Source: Acidimicrobiia bacterium (lineage in GTDB: Bacteria; Acidobacteriota; Vicinamibacteria; Vicinamibacterales; SCN-69-37). From it: DNA of 64,000 nucleotides. This document shows positions 40,749-49,826 of this stretch, in pieces. The translations under genes were made by a program, and so were the position numbers. Every line of letters begins with the position of its first letter. Positions within the stretch are counted from its first letter, which is position 1. Under the pieces are notes generated by a model, which saw only the letters and a program-made list of their open reading frames with translations, was not told the origin of the DNA and searched no databases. The DNA lies in NCBI GenBank assembly GCA_016871335.1, contig VFZF01000012.1:1-64000 (forward strand). The letters run 5' to 3'.

Positions 40749-42119
40749 ATGATCAAGGTCATCGATTTCATTCACACCAACCGCGACCGGTACGTCTCCG
40801 AACTCAAGGACTACCTTGCGATCCCGTCCATCAGCGCCCTGCCGGAGCATCAGGGCGACGTTCGCCGTTGTGCCGAATGGACGGCTGAGGAGATGACCCG
40901 GGTGGGCCTTGAGAATGTGAAGCTCGTTGAGACGCCGGGTAATCCGGTGGTGTACGGCGACTGGCTCCATGCCGAAGGTGCGCCGACGATTCTGTTCTAC
41001 GGGCACTACGACGTGCAGCCGGTGGACCCGCTGGATCTGTGGGAGACCCCGCCGTTTGAAGCCTCGGTCCGCGACGGCGAAATCTACGCGCGCGGATCAG
41101 CCGATGACAAGGGCCAGGTCTTCATGCACTTCAAGGCCATCGAGGCCCACATGAAGCAGCACGGCAAGTTGCCCGTCAACCTCCGCGTGATCATCGAAGG
41201 CGAGGAGGAGGTCGGCTCGAAGAACCTCGACAACTTCATCAAGGCCAACAAGGACACGCTTGGCGCCGATGTGGTCGTGATTTCAGACTCGGCGATGTTC
41301 GATCGTGGCGTGCCGTCGATTTGTTACGGCCTGCGCGGCTTGACGTACTTCCAGATCGACGTGCGGGGCACGAACAGCGATCTGCACTCGGGCATCTTCG
41401 GCGGATCCGTCGCGAACCCGGCCATGGTGCTGGCGCAGATGCTCGCCAAGATGCGCGACACCTCCGGTCGTATCAGGGTGCCCGGGTTCTACGACGATGT
41501 GCGCGAACTCACGCAGGCCGAACGGGACGAGTGGAAAAAACTGCCGTGGAGCGACAAGCGCTACATGAAGGAACTGGGCGCGCCGAAGTTGTTCGGCGAA
41601 ACCGGCTTCACGACACTCGAACGGCGCTGGGGACGGCCCACACTCGAAGTGAACGGCATGTTGTCCGGATTCACAGGTGAAGGCGCGAAGACCGTACTGC
41701 CGGCCGTGGCGATGGCCAAGGTCAGCATGCGCCTCGTGCCCGACCAGCATCCCGACAAGATCGCGGATCTGTTTGAGGCCTACGTGAAGGAATTGGCGCC
41801 GAAGACCGTCGAGGTGAAGGTCACCCGGATGCACGGCGGCAAGCCGTGGATGGCGGACTTCGACAACACCTACGTCCGCGCTGCCGGTCGGGCCATCGAA
41901 CAGGGCTTCGGCAAGACGCCGGTGTTCTGCCGCGAAGGAGGTTCGATTCCCGTCGTCGCGACGTTCCAGGAAGAACTCGGCATTCCGTCCGTGCTGTTTG
42001 GCGTTGGCCTGCCTGACGAAAACGCGCACGCGCCGAATGAGAAGCTCGACCTCGACAACTTCCACAACGGCATCGTGGCGTCGGCGATCCTCTACGAGGA
42101 AATCGGCTCCAGGCGATAA
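40749..42119 (+). CDS. M20-family dipeptidase
   Basis: The 456-residue zinc peptidase has LFYGHYDVQPVDPLDLW (first metal histidine and Asp), GSADDKGQVFMH (bridging Asp), IIEGEEEVGSKN (catalytic Glu) and a final GLPDENAHAPNEKLDLDNF with the last histidine. It matches CNDP/DapE-like dipeptidases that act in the cytosol. There is no signal peptide. TATGCT lies 9 nt before the ATG. It faces the acylase divergently. Confidence 0.94.
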   Translation: MIKVIDFIHTNRDRYVSELKDYLAIPSISALPEHQGDVRRCAEWTAEEMTRVGLENVKLVETPGNPVVYGDWLHAEGAPTILFYGHYDVQPVDPLDLWETPPFEASVRDGEIYARGSADDKGQVFMHFKAIEAHMKQHGKLPVNLRVIIEGEEEVGSKNLDNFIKANKDTLGADVVVISDSAMFDRGVPSICYGLRGLTYFQIDVRGTNSDLHSGIFGGSVANPAMVLAQMLAKMRDTSGRIRVPGFYDDVRELTQAERDEWKKLPWSDKRYMKELGAPKLFGETGFTTLERRWGRPTLEVNGMLSGFTGEGAKTVLPAVAMAKVSMRLVPDQHPDKIADLFEAYVKELAPKTVEVKVTRMHGGKPWMADFDNTYVRAAGRAIEQGFGKTPVFCREGGSIPVVATFQEELGIPSVLFGVGLPDENAHAPNEKLDLDNFHNGIVASAILYEEIGSRR

Positions 42120-42151
42120 GGGGCCAGAAGTCCAGGGGGCCAAGGGCAAGC

Positions 42152-43768
42152 ATGTCGGTCATGCGGGCGGCGGTGGTCATCACGACGCTCGTCGTGATTG
42201 CGACATGGCCGTTTGTGCTGACGTTGCCGACGCACGTCAGCGATTTCGGAGATCCGCTTCTCAACAGTTGGGCGCTGACCTGGGTGGCGCGCGCGTTGGT
42301 CACGGCGCCATCGGCGGTGTTTGATGCCAACATCTTCTTCCCTGAAGCCACGACCCTGACATACTCGGAGCCCATGCTGGTTCCCGCCCTGCTGGTGGGG
42401 CCGATCCTGTGGGCCGGTGGCGATCCCATCCTCGCGCACAACGTTCTGGTGCTGATCGGCTATGCGGGATCGGGCGTCACGATGTTTCTCCTTGTCCGAT
42501 CCCTGACAGGGCACGGTGGCGCGGCACTGGTCGCCGGCGTGATGTTCGCGCTGTACCCGTATCGCGCTGAAGCGTTCGCCAAGGTCCAGATGCAGATGAC
42601 GATGTTCTGGCCTCTGGCATTGTGGTGCCTGCACCGGATGGCGCGGTCGCCAGCGACCGGCCTGCCGTGGCGCTGGGCGACCGGCTGTGGCCTGGCGCTC
42701 GCTGCGCAGGCCTATTCGGGCGTGTACGTGTTTGCGTACGGACTCGTCACGATGGCCATCGTCGCCGCCGTGTTGATCGTCAGGGTCGAGCGTGAGCGGC
42801 GCGGGCGCGTGGTCGCCGGAGCCGCTGTTGCGGTGCTGGTGGCGGGTGTCCTTGTCCTGCCGCTGGCGCGCGCCTTTGTTCAGAGCTCGGCACGCGTGGG
42901 CGAGCGGACACTCGACAGCACCCGGCCCTACAGTGCCGAGATGCGCGATTTTCGACGCGCGCATCCGGAGCTTCGTGTGTGGGGCGACGAGGGGGCACCT
43001 GGCCCGTCGGAGCGGCGTCTGTTTCCAGGCTACGTGACGCTGACCGTGGGTGCTGCCGGGGCGGTGCTTGGTGGACCTGCGGGGCTGGCCTATGCAGCGG
43101 CCGGAATCGTGGATGTTCTCCTCGCGCGTGGCGCGAACACGAACGCCTTTGAGTGGCTCTTCAATCACGTGGGGCCCATGCGCGCGTTTCGGGTGCCGGC
43201 GCGATTTGGCCTGCTGCTCGGTCTGTCACTCTCGATCCTGTCGGGCCTCGCTGTCGCGCGACTGCTGAAAGGTCGTGCGCCGGCCGTGACCGCGGCGGTG
43301 GTGGCGGTCATTGTCGCGGGTGTCACGGTGGAAGGCTGGATGCGCCCACCCATCGTGACGTCGCCTGGCGAATCACGTCCGGCAGTCTACGAGTGGCTGG
43401 CCGGTCAGATGCGCGGGGCGGTGTGTGAATACCCCATCGGCCAGATCCACGGTCGTCCTGGGCCGCAGGACCCGACGTACATGTACTACTCCACCCGCCA
43501 CTGGATGCCGTTGGTCAACGGCTACAGCGGGTTCACGCCGGCGTCGTATGAAGCGCTGGTGGGCGAGTTGCAGGCGTTCCCCGCTCCCTCAGCGATTCTC
43601 GCCCTTCGTCACCGGCAGGTGCGCTACCTGCTCGTGCACGAGCGCTACTACCTGCGTGGATCGTTTGATGAGGATGTTGCGCGACTACGCGACACCCCCG
43701 GCCTGCGCTGGGTGCAGACGTTCACCTGGCAGGACGGCACGCGGTCCGATGCCTTTGTGCTGATGTAG
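42152..43768 (+). CDS. Polytopic membrane protein, glycosyltransferase-like
   Basis: The 538-residue protein has about 10 membrane segments in its first 400 residues and a soluble C-terminal region. The first loop reads FGDPLLNSWALTWVARAL, which resembles the Asp-bearing loop of polyprenol-phosphate-dependent GT-C enzymes. VGPMRAFRVPARFGLLLGLS is another characteristic stretch. The C-terminal part holds NGYSGFTPASYEALVGELQ. It is likely a GT-C/YfhO-like protein of unknown acceptor. Confidence 0.75.
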   Translation: MSVMRAAVVITTLVVIATWPFVLTLPTHVSDFGDPLLNSWALTWVARALVTAPSAVFDANIFFPEATTLTYSEPMLVPALLVGPILWAGGDPILAHNVLVLIGYAGSGVTMFLLVRSLTGHGGAALVAGVMFALYPYRAEAFAKVQMQMTMFWPLALWCLHRMARSPATGLPWRWATGCGLALAAQAYSGVYVFAYGLVTMAIVAAVLIVRVERERRGRVVAGAAVAVLVAGVLVLPLARAFVQSSARVGERTLDSTRPYSAEMRDFRRAHPELRVWGDEGAPGPSERRLFPGYVTLTVGAAGAVLGGPAGLAYAAAGIVDVLLARGANTNAFEWLFNHVGPMRAFRVPARFGLLLGLSLSILSGLAVARLLKGRAPAVTAAVVAVIVAGVTVEGWMRPPIVTSPGESRPAVYEWLAGQMRGAVCEYPIGQIHGRPGPQDPTYMYYSTRHWMPLVNGYSGFTPASYEALVGELQAFPAPSAILALRHRQVRYLLVHERYYLRGSFDEDVARLRDTPGLRWVQTFTWQDGTRSDAFVLM

Positions 43769-43775
43769 GCAGCAC

Positions 43776-46280
43776 CTACTCCCAGCGCAGCGCCTTCATC
43801 GGCTCCACGCGTGAGGCGCGATACGCCGGGACGATTCCGGCGGCGAGGGCGACCAGGCCGAGCACAACGAACGCCGAGGCAAACACCACAGGGTCGCTGC
43901 CCGTGACCTCAAACAACTGTCCTCCCGCCTCGGCTCCCGCTCCGATACCCAGGCCAAGTGCCAGGCCGATGGCACCGCCGATCACCGCGAGAATCGCGAC
44001 CTGGCGCAACACCAGTCCCCGCACGTTGGTGCCGTCCGCGCCAAGCGCCATACGCAGGCCGAATTCCCGCGTTCGCTGGGTGACGGTGTAGGCGAGCACG
44101 CCGTAGAGACCAATCGCCGCCAGGACGGTGGCGAGCACCGCGAAGGTCGAAGACATCGTGCTGATCAAGCGATCGAGGAACACGTTCTCCTGCACCTGCT
44201 GCGGCATCGTCCGTATCTCCTCGATCGGCAGGTCGCGGTCGAAGTTCGCAATGACGCCGGGGATCACACGGAGGAACGCGTTCGGGTCCATGCCGGTGCG
44301 CACGTAGAAGGACAGGAACTCCAGCCGCTCACTCTGTCGGTAGGGTGTGAAATACAGCGGCGGAATAACGTCCTTCACCTGGCTGTACTTGGCGTCCTGC
44401 ACCAGGCCGATGATCTCGATGTCGAGCTCACCATTGCCGCCACCCGTGGCCATGAGCTTGCCGACCGCGTCCCGGCCCAGCTTGAACTTCTCGGCGAACG
44501 TCTCATTGACGATGGCCACCTTGCGTCCGTCGAGACGGTCGCTCCCGGTGAATTCACGACCGGCAATCAGGGGAATGCCGAGCGTGCTGAAATAGCCAGG
44601 GCCGATGGCGTTGAATCGCGAGTTGGAATCCACGTCCGGACCGGATTCGAATCCCTGAACACGCACGTTGTTGCCCCAGTTGCTGCCCGCCAGCAGCGGC
44701 ACCATCGACGAGGTCACCCCGGTCACCCCGGGCTGCGCCATAAGCGCCTCCTCGATCTGCGCGAACAGCGCCTTTGACCGTTCCGGCGTGTAGCCGTTGA
44801 GCTGCGGCGAGATGGAGAACGTCACCACGTTGTCGACCTTGAGGCCGAGATCCACTTTGCTGACGTTGTAGAGGCTCTTGATGAACAACCCGGCAGCGGC
44901 GAGCAGCGCCATCGATAACGCCATCTGGCCCACGACAAGGCTGCGGCGGAAGAAGGCGGCCGTTCGACCGCCTGACGGCTGACCCGCGGTACCTTTCAAC
45001 GTGGTGGCGAGGTCGGGCCTCGTGCTGTGCATGGCGGGGAAGAGGCCGAAGAGCACGCCGGTGGCAAGGGAGAGACCGGCGGCAAACGCCATCATCGGCC
45101 AGTCCACAGCAAACGTCAGCGTGGCCGCCGCATCTTCCGGCAAGATCAGTCCGATGATGCGCAGGGTCCACTGCGCCACGAGTAATCCACCCGCACCGCC
45201 CATCAGTGCCAGCAGGCACGACTCAAGCAGCAGTTGCCCGATCAACTGCAGACGGCTCGCGCCAATCGACAAACGCACGGCCATTTCCCCGGCGCGCGCG
45301 GCCGACCGCGCAAGCAACAGATTCGCGATGTTCGCGCACGCGATCAGGAGGACGATGCCGGTCACCCCAAACAGGATCTGCAGGGGAGTGCCGGCTTCTT
45401 CGTGGACCGAACTTTGTCCGCGCGGGCCTGGTTCGAGCACGAGCGGCTTGCTCTTGAACCGCTCCATGGTCGCCGCGCTCATGCCCTGCTGCAGCGGCGC
45501 TTCCACCTCGGTGATGATGGTGCGGTACCTGGGTTCGAGCGCGGTGCGTGCAGACTCGATCGTCATCCCGGGCGCGAGTCGTCCGAAGACGTAGGCCCAG
45601 TAGCTGAGGCGGTTCTCGAAGCCGTTGAAGCTGTTGTCGAGGAGGCCGCGGAGCGTGAGGGGCACATACACGCGCGGCTGTGCGCCCAGCGTCGTGCCGC
45701 CGAAGCCCTCGGGGGCCACGCCGATGATCGTCAGGCTGTGGCCGTTCACGGTGATGGGGGTGTTGAGCACACCCGCGTCGGCGCCAAACCGGGTGACCCA
45801 ATAGTCGTGCGCGAGCACGGCGACCAGTGATTCCCCAATCTTCGCGTCGTCGCCCGGCCCGAGCAGACGGCCCAGCGCCGGCGCGAGGCCGAGCGTGGGG
45901 AAGTAGCTTCCCGAGACGAGCATGCCGTCGCCATTCTGGGTTTGACCCTTGTAGGAAAAGTTGGCGCCGAAGGCCCGGTGGGCGGCGAGACCCGAGAAGA
46001 CCCGGGTCTCCTTCTCGAGATCGCGATACATCGCGTAGCTGAAGACGGCGTCGCAGTCGCCGGCCTGGTTGCAGTACTGGGAGCCCGGTTTCGGGCCAGG
46101 GGCCTCGAGATTGACCAGCTCGTGCGGGGCTGCCACCGGAAGCGGTTTCAGCAGCATCTGGTTAAAGAGTGAGAAGATCGCGGTGTTTGCCCCGATGCCA
46201 AATGCCAGGGACAACACGGCGACCGTCGTCACAAACGGCGTTTTGAAGAGGGTGCGGAGCGCAAATCTGATGTTGAGCAC
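43776..46280 (-). CDS. ABC transporter permease, MacB/FtsX duplicated (ADOP) type
   Basis: The 834-residue protein has the duplicated FtsX layout typical of Acidobacteriota: an N-terminal helix (FVTTVAVLSLAFGIGANTAI), a MacB-type periplasmic domain, three helices, a central linker, a second periplasmic domain, and three final helices ending ASRVEPMKALRWE. No ATPase is encoded nearby, as usual for these orphan permeases. The start is taken as GTG before LNIRFALRTLF. The frame stays open 393 nt further upstream, but that region carries a divergent gene. Confidence 0.9.
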   Translation of the reverse strand: MLNIRFALRTLFKTPFVTTVAVLSLAFGIGANTAIFSLFNQMLLKPLPVAAPHELVNLEAPGPKPGSQYCNQAGDCDAVFSYAMYRDLEKETRVFSGLAAHRAFGANFSYKGQTQNGDGMLVSGSYFPTLGLAPALGRLLGPGDDAKIGESLVAVLAHDYWVTRFGADAGVLNTPITVNGHSLTIIGVAPEGFGGTTLGAQPRVYVPLTLRGLLDNSFNGFENRLSYWAYVFGRLAPGMTIESARTALEPRYRTIITEVEAPLQQGMSAATMERFKSKPLVLEPGPRGQSSVHEEAGTPLQILFGVTGIVLLIACANIANLLLARSAARAGEMAVRLSIGASRLQLIGQLLLESCLLALMGGAGGLLVAQWTLRIIGLILPEDAAATLTFAVDWPMMAFAAGLSLATGVLFGLFPAMHSTRPDLATTLKGTAGQPSGGRTAAFFRRSLVVGQMALSMALLAAAGLFIKSLYNVSKVDLGLKVDNVVTFSISPQLNGYTPERSKALFAQIEEALMAQPGVTGVTSSMVPLLAGSNWGNNVRVQGFESGPDVDSNSRFNAIGPGYFSTLGIPLIAGREFTGSDRLDGRKVAIVNETFAEKFKLGRDAVGKLMATGGGNGELDIEIIGLVQDAKYSQVKDVIPPLYFTPYRQSERLEFLSFYVRTGMDPNAFLRVIPGVIANFDRDLPIEEIRTMPQQVQENVFLDRLISTMSSTFAVLATVLAAIGLYGVLAYTVTQRTREFGLRMALGADGTNVRGLVLRQVAILAVIGGAIGLALGLGIGAGAEAGGQLFEVTGSDPVVFASAFVVLGLVALAAGIVPAYRASRVEPMKALRWE

Positions 46281-46318
46281 GACGTGGTGAGACGGAAAAA
46301 CCCTGGACAAGGTTGTCC

Positions 46319-47017
46319 ATGAACGAGCGATTCCGGTCGATTTGGCCTGTGCTGCTGCTCGTGGCGATTGTCGGGTACGCGGTCTTCTCGTGGTCGACGG
46401 GGGGGCTCGTGCGGGTGCTGGCTGATGGGGCCGGTGCCATGGGTGACAACGAGGCCTCGCTTGAGGCGCTGCGGCAGGTGCTGTCGCGGTGGGGGGCCTT
46501 TGCGCCGGCGGTGTACGTGGCCGCGGTCGTGGTCGAGGTGCTGGTGGCTCCGATTCCGGGCACCTTGCTGTATGCCCCGGCCGGTGCGTTGTTTGGCGGG
46601 TTGCAGGGGGGCGCGCTCTCGTTGATCGGTAACACCATCGGGGCGGCGATTGCGTGTGCGGTGGGACGGTCACTTGGGGAGCAGGCGGTCGCGCGGCGGC
46701 TTGAAGGCTCCCGGCTGGCCGGGCATGTCGAAGCCATTCGCGCTCGCGGTTTCTGGGTCGTGTTGTTGCTCCGCCTGAACCCGCTGACGTCGTCGGACCT
46801 GGTGTCCTACACGGCCGGAGCGCTGGGCGTGCCGGTCTCGCGCGTGGCGCTGGGCACGTTCATCGGCATGGCACCCCTCTGCTTTGCGCAGGCGTATCTG
46901 GCCGAGCAGATCTTCCGTATTCTCCCTGGTGCCGTGTGGGTCCTCATTGGCGCCGGCCTCATCTATGTTGCATTTCTCGTTGTGTGGCTGACGCGACGAA
47001 AGAGCGGTACACCATGA
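46319..47017 (+). CDS. TVP38/TMEM64 (DedA-like) membrane protein
   Basis: The 232-residue protein has five or six helices and the SNARE-associated/DedA-like core APAVYVAAVVVEVLVAPIPG followed by APAGALFGGLQGGALSLIGN. It ends LRLNPLTSSDLVSYTAGA. Members are thought to flip or transport lipids such as undecaprenyl or aminophospholipids. The start is the ATG of MNERF; a TTG six bases earlier is possible. It starts 39 bp from the divergent permease gene. Confidence 0.88.
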   Translation: MNERFRSIWPVLLLVAIVGYAVFSWSTGGLVRVLADGAGAMGDNEASLEALRQVLSRWGAFAPAVYVAAVVVEVLVAPIPGTLLYAPAGALFGGLQGGALSLIGNTIGAAIACAVGRSLGEQAVARRLEGSRLAGHVEAIRARGFWVVLLLRLNPLTSSDLVSYTAGALGVPVSRVALGTFIGMAPLCFAQAYLAEQIFRILPGAVWVLIGAGLIYVAFLVVWLTRRKSGTP

Positions 47018-47033
47018 GGCTGCGCGTGAAGGA

Positions 47034-47097
47034 CGTAGGGCGCGCTGAACTTGAGCGCGCCAGTACGGCCCGCTGCAGTTCAGCGGGCCCTACGTAG
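47034..47097. repeat. Two family-1 hairpins in opposite orientation between convergent genes
   Basis: Copy one (47034-47062) has stem GGCGCGCT / AGCGCGCC and copy two (47066-47097) GGCCCGCT / AGCGGGCC, ending CTACGTAG. The pair is bounded by ACGTAG at both ends. It lies between the TVP38-like and pirin genes. Confidence 0.9.
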
Positions 47098-47121
47098 AGG
47101 GCCATTCATGGCCTCGTTGCG

Positions 47122-47159
47122 GTGCACTCGTGCACCGGTGCACAGGTGCACCCGTGCAC
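47122..47159. repeat. Five GTGCAC palindromes with an 8-bp period
   Basis: GTGCAC occurs at 47122, 47130, 47138, 47146 and 47154, each followed by a different dinucleotide (TC, CG, AG, CC, TT). The last copy touches the pirin stop codon. Conserved hexamers with free spacers suggest a protein site or a selected hairpin array rather than simple slippage. Confidence 0.92.
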
Positions 47160-48065
47160 TTATTTGATGAACGTCCCCGACCGCAGGTCGTACAACGCGT
47201 CCTGAATTTCGGCTTGCGTGTTCATGACGATGGGCCCGTGCCACGCGATGGGTTCGCCGAGCGGTTTGCCCGAGACGAGCAGGAAGCGGATCCCTTCCGG
47301 GCCGGCCTGCACGGTCACCTCGTCACCGCGATCGAAGAGAATCAACGACCGGTTGCCGGTGAGATCCAGCACGGGCTTGTCGTCGATGTCTGTGCCGGTC
47401 GTGTCGGTGAGCACACCCTGCGGTGCCGACGCGTCACGGAACGATCCGGAGCCAGCGAACACGTAGGCAAACGCATGTCGAGTGGTCTCCACCGGCAGGG
47501 TCTTTCGTTTGCCAGGCGGCACCGACACATCGAGGTACACCGGGTCGGCCGCAATGCCATCCACCGGCCCCTTCTTCCCCCAGAAGGTGCCCACCACCAC
47601 CTTCACCCTCGTCCCATCGTCGTCCACGATGTCCGGGATGTCGTTGGCGGTGACTTCCTGATATCGAGGCGCGGTCATCTTCAGCGACTTGGGCAGGTTG
47701 GCCCAGAGCTGGAAGCCGTGCATGCGGCCCTGATCGTCGCCCTCGGGCATCTCCTGATGGATGATGCCGCTGCCGGCGGTCATCCACTGCACGTCGCCGG
47801 CCTTCAGTGCACCGACGTTGCCGAGGCTGTCGCCGTGGTGCACGGTGCCGGCCAGCACGTACGTGATCGTTTCGATGCCGCGATGTGGGTGCCATGGGAA
47901 CCCCGCCTTGTAGTCCGGTGGCTTCTCGCCGCGGAAGTCATCGAACAGCAGGAACGGATCGAAGTCGGCCGTATTGCCGAATCCGAACCCGCGATGCAGC
48001 TTGACGCCGGCACCTTCGAGAGTGGGCTGAGCGGAGATGACTTTGGAGACGGCACGGATGGACAT
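47160..48065 (-). CDS. Pirin-family cupin protein
   Basis: The 301-residue bicupin has the pirin motif FPWHPHRGIETITYVLAG with metal-binding histidines, and VQWMTAGSGIIHQEMPEGDD with the further His and Glu. Family members act as quercetin dioxygenases or redox-linked regulators; which applies is not known. The start is taken at the second of two adjacent ATG codons. Downstream lie the GTGCAC array and a pair of family-1 hairpins. Confidence 0.92.
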   Translation of the reverse strand: MSIRAVSKVISAQPTLEGAGVKLHRGFGFGNTADFDPFLLFDDFRGEKPPDYKAGFPWHPHRGIETITYVLAGTVHHGDSLGNVGALKAGDVQWMTAGSGIIHQEMPEGDDQGRMHGFQLWANLPKSLKMTAPRYQEVTANDIPDIVDDDGTRVKVVVGTFWGKKGPVDGIAADPVYLDVSVPPGKRKTLPVETTRHAFAYVFAGSGSFRDASAPQGVLTDTTGTDIDDKPVLDLTGNRSLILFDRGDEVTVQAGPEGIRFLLVSGKPLGEPIAWHGPIVMNTQAEIQDALYDLRSGTFIK

Positions 48066-48122
48066 CATGAACCTCGCACCCTTGGATGCCGATCGATCGT
48101 CGAGGGTGTCAGGAATCTACGA

Positions 48123-48128
48123 TACGCT
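48123..48128 (+). promoter_or_regulatory. Likely -10 of the monooxygenase gene, leaderless type
   Basis: TACGCT ends exactly 6 nt before the ATG at 48135. Confidence 0.4.
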
Positions 48129-48134
48129 GCCGTG

Positions 48135-49439
48135 ATGCGTCCCGACAGCCCCCCGGTGGGCATTGTTGGCGCCGGGCCCGCCGGGCTCTGCGCGGCCGTC
48201 GCCCTCAAGGCGCGCGGCATTCCATTCGAGTTGGTTGACGCCGGAGATGGCCCCGGAGGCATCTGGGACATCAGCCGTGCCGAGACGCCGATGTACGAGG
48301 CGGCGCATTTCATCTCGTCGCGCACCCAGTCCGGATTCCCCGGCTTTCCGATGCCGTCCGGCTACCCAGACTATCCGCGGCACGATCAGATACTCCGGTA
48401 CATCCGGGCCTACGCCGACCACCATGGCCTGACCGATCGCGTTGAGAGTCGAACGGTGGTGACGCGCGCCACGCCGGTCGGCGACCGGTGGCACGTCGAA
48501 TTCGCGTCAGGCGGAACGCGCGAGTGGTCCGGTGTGATCGTGGCGACTGGCACGACGTGGCACCCCAACCTCCCACGAGTGCCTGGCACCTTCGACGGCG
48601 AGCAGATGCACGCGTGTGGGTTCAAATCACCGGAAATCTTCCGCGGCAAACGGGTCCTGGTCGTCGGCGGCGGCAACTCCGGCGCAGACATCGCGTGTGA
48701 AGCGGCCCGGCACGCGTCGAAGGCGTTCATCAGTCTGCGTCGCGGCTATCACTTCGTGCCGAAGTACATCTTCGGTCAACCTGCCGACGTGTTCGCGCAC
48801 GCGGGACCGCAGTTGCCCCCCTGGCTCGAAGAGAAAGTGTTCGGGGTTTTGATTAACAAGGTCCTGGTTGGCGATCTGAAACGGTACGGATTGCCGAAGC
48901 CTGACCACGCCATCCTGCGTTCACATCCGATCATGAACACGCAGGTGCTGCACTACCTCGGCCACGGCGACCTCGCGTATCGACCGGACGTCGCCGAACT
49001 GCGCGGCTCCACTGTGCGGTTTGTTGATGGCCGCGAGGAGCCGATCGACCTCATCGTCTGGGCCACGGGCTATCAGCGCCGGTTCCCATTTCTCGAAGAC
49101 GTGGGCGGCGATCAGAAACTGGATCTCTATCTCGAGCTCTTCCATCGATCAAGACACACGCTCGCCTTCATGGGGCTCTTCGAAACCGATGGTGCCGCGT
49201 ACGAACTCTTCGGGCTTCAGGGCGAACTGGTCGCTGCGTATTTCGACGCCCGGCGCTCGAACCCCGCGGCTGCAGCAAGACTTGATGCCGTTCGCGCCAC
49301 CGCCAGGCCAGACCTGCACGGCGGTCGTGCCTACCTCAACTCCCTCAGGCACGCGTACTACGTGCGAAGTGATGTGTACAAGCGGACGCTGCACAGCGAG
49401 CTTCGGACCGTCGGGACTGCGGAGCGGCAGCCTCACTGA
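48135..49439 (+). CDS. Flavin-containing monooxygenase
   Basis: The 434-residue protein has an FAD loop VGIVGAGPAGLCAAVALKAR, the FMO-type segment SGYPDYPRHDQILRYIRAYA, VIVATGTTWHP, and an NADP loop VVGGGNSGADIACEAA. The usual class B FMO fingerprint is recognisable in WHPNLPRVPGTFDGEQMHA. It probably oxygenates nitrogen or sulfur compounds or performs Baeyer-Villiger chemistry. The reading frame is open about 1 kb upstream, but that part is antisense to pirin. Confidence 0.92.
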   Translation: MRPDSPPVGIVGAGPAGLCAAVALKARGIPFELVDAGDGPGGIWDISRAETPMYEAAHFISSRTQSGFPGFPMPSGYPDYPRHDQILRYIRAYADHHGLTDRVESRTVVTRATPVGDRWHVEFASGGTREWSGVIVATGTTWHPNLPRVPGTFDGEQMHACGFKSPEIFRGKRVLVVGGGNSGADIACEAARHASKAFISLRRGYHFVPKYIFGQPADVFAHAGPQLPPWLEEKVFGVLINKVLVGDLKRYGLPKPDHAILRSHPIMNTQVLHYLGHGDLAYRPDVAELRGSTVRFVDGREEPIDLIVWATGYQRRFPFLEDVGGDQKLDLYLELFHRSRHTLAFMGLFETDGAAYELFGLQGELVAAYFDARRSNPAAAARLDAVRATARPDLHGGRAYLNSLRHAYYVRSDVYKRTLHSELRTVGTAERQPH

Positions 49440-49702
49440 TTCCGGCGATCGGGGGGCGGTCCAAGGCTTTCGATGTCACCGAGATCCTTTGCGCGTCCGG
49501 TGGCGCGTTTGTTGGTGACAAACGCATCGCGCCCAATGACATCGACTGTCAGGGGGCCGAACACCGCGGAGGTGCGATCCGGCCAGGCATCTGCGAACGA
49601 CAGGCCCGACAACGCGGTGAGGACGTCGATGCGGTGTGGGGGAAGGCCCATCTGGAACACGATGCCGGGCCGGCTGAAGTCGTCGACGGTGACGTCGGAC
49701 AA
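49433..49702 (-). pseudogene. C-terminal fragment of a nucleotidyltransferase-like protein
   Basis: The 89 codons read DDFSRPGIVFQMGLPPHRID and VIGRDAFVTNKRATGRAKDL, which fits the C-terminus of DUF6036/AbiEii-type nucleotidyltransferases, often toxin-antitoxin related. The N-terminal half with the GS-x-DxD site is missing. Upstream sequence is in a different frame and strand. It is likely a decayed remnant. Confidence 0.6.
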
Positions 49703-49710
49703 CGGCGCGC

Positions 49711-49794
49711 GTGCACAACCTGACCCTGGTCACCCGAAATGTTCGTGACTTCACGCGCACTGCTGCGCGCCTGGTGAACCCATTTAGCCGTTGA
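49711..49794 (+). pseudogene. C-terminal fragment of a VapC-like PIN-domain toxin
   Basis: Twenty-seven codons read VHNLTLVTRNVRDFTRTAAR then LVNPFSR and stop. This is the typical end of VapC/PIN-domain RNases, with the last acidic active-site Asp in RNVRDF. The rest of the gene and its antitoxin are absent. It abuts the nucleotidyltransferase fragment on the opposite strand, so this 0.35-kb stretch is a graveyard of toxin-antitoxin-like parts. Confidence 0.6.
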
Positions 49795-49826
49795 ACTGCC
49801 CCTTAAGAACCTTCACGCCTTGTCAA

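Noticed and set aside
46281-46673. Upstream extension of the ABC permease frame
   Set aside because: It overlaps the convincing divergent TVP38-like gene and reads Pro/Arg/Thr-rich sequence. The family starts near LNIRFALRTLF.
47122-47159. GTGCAC array as a CRISPR array
   Set aside because: The unit is 8 bp with 2-bp spacers, far too short, and no cas genes are present.
47130-48134. Upstream extension of the monooxygenase frame
   Set aside because: The first 335 codons are antisense to pirin. A correctly placed ATG with a -10-like box lies at 48135.
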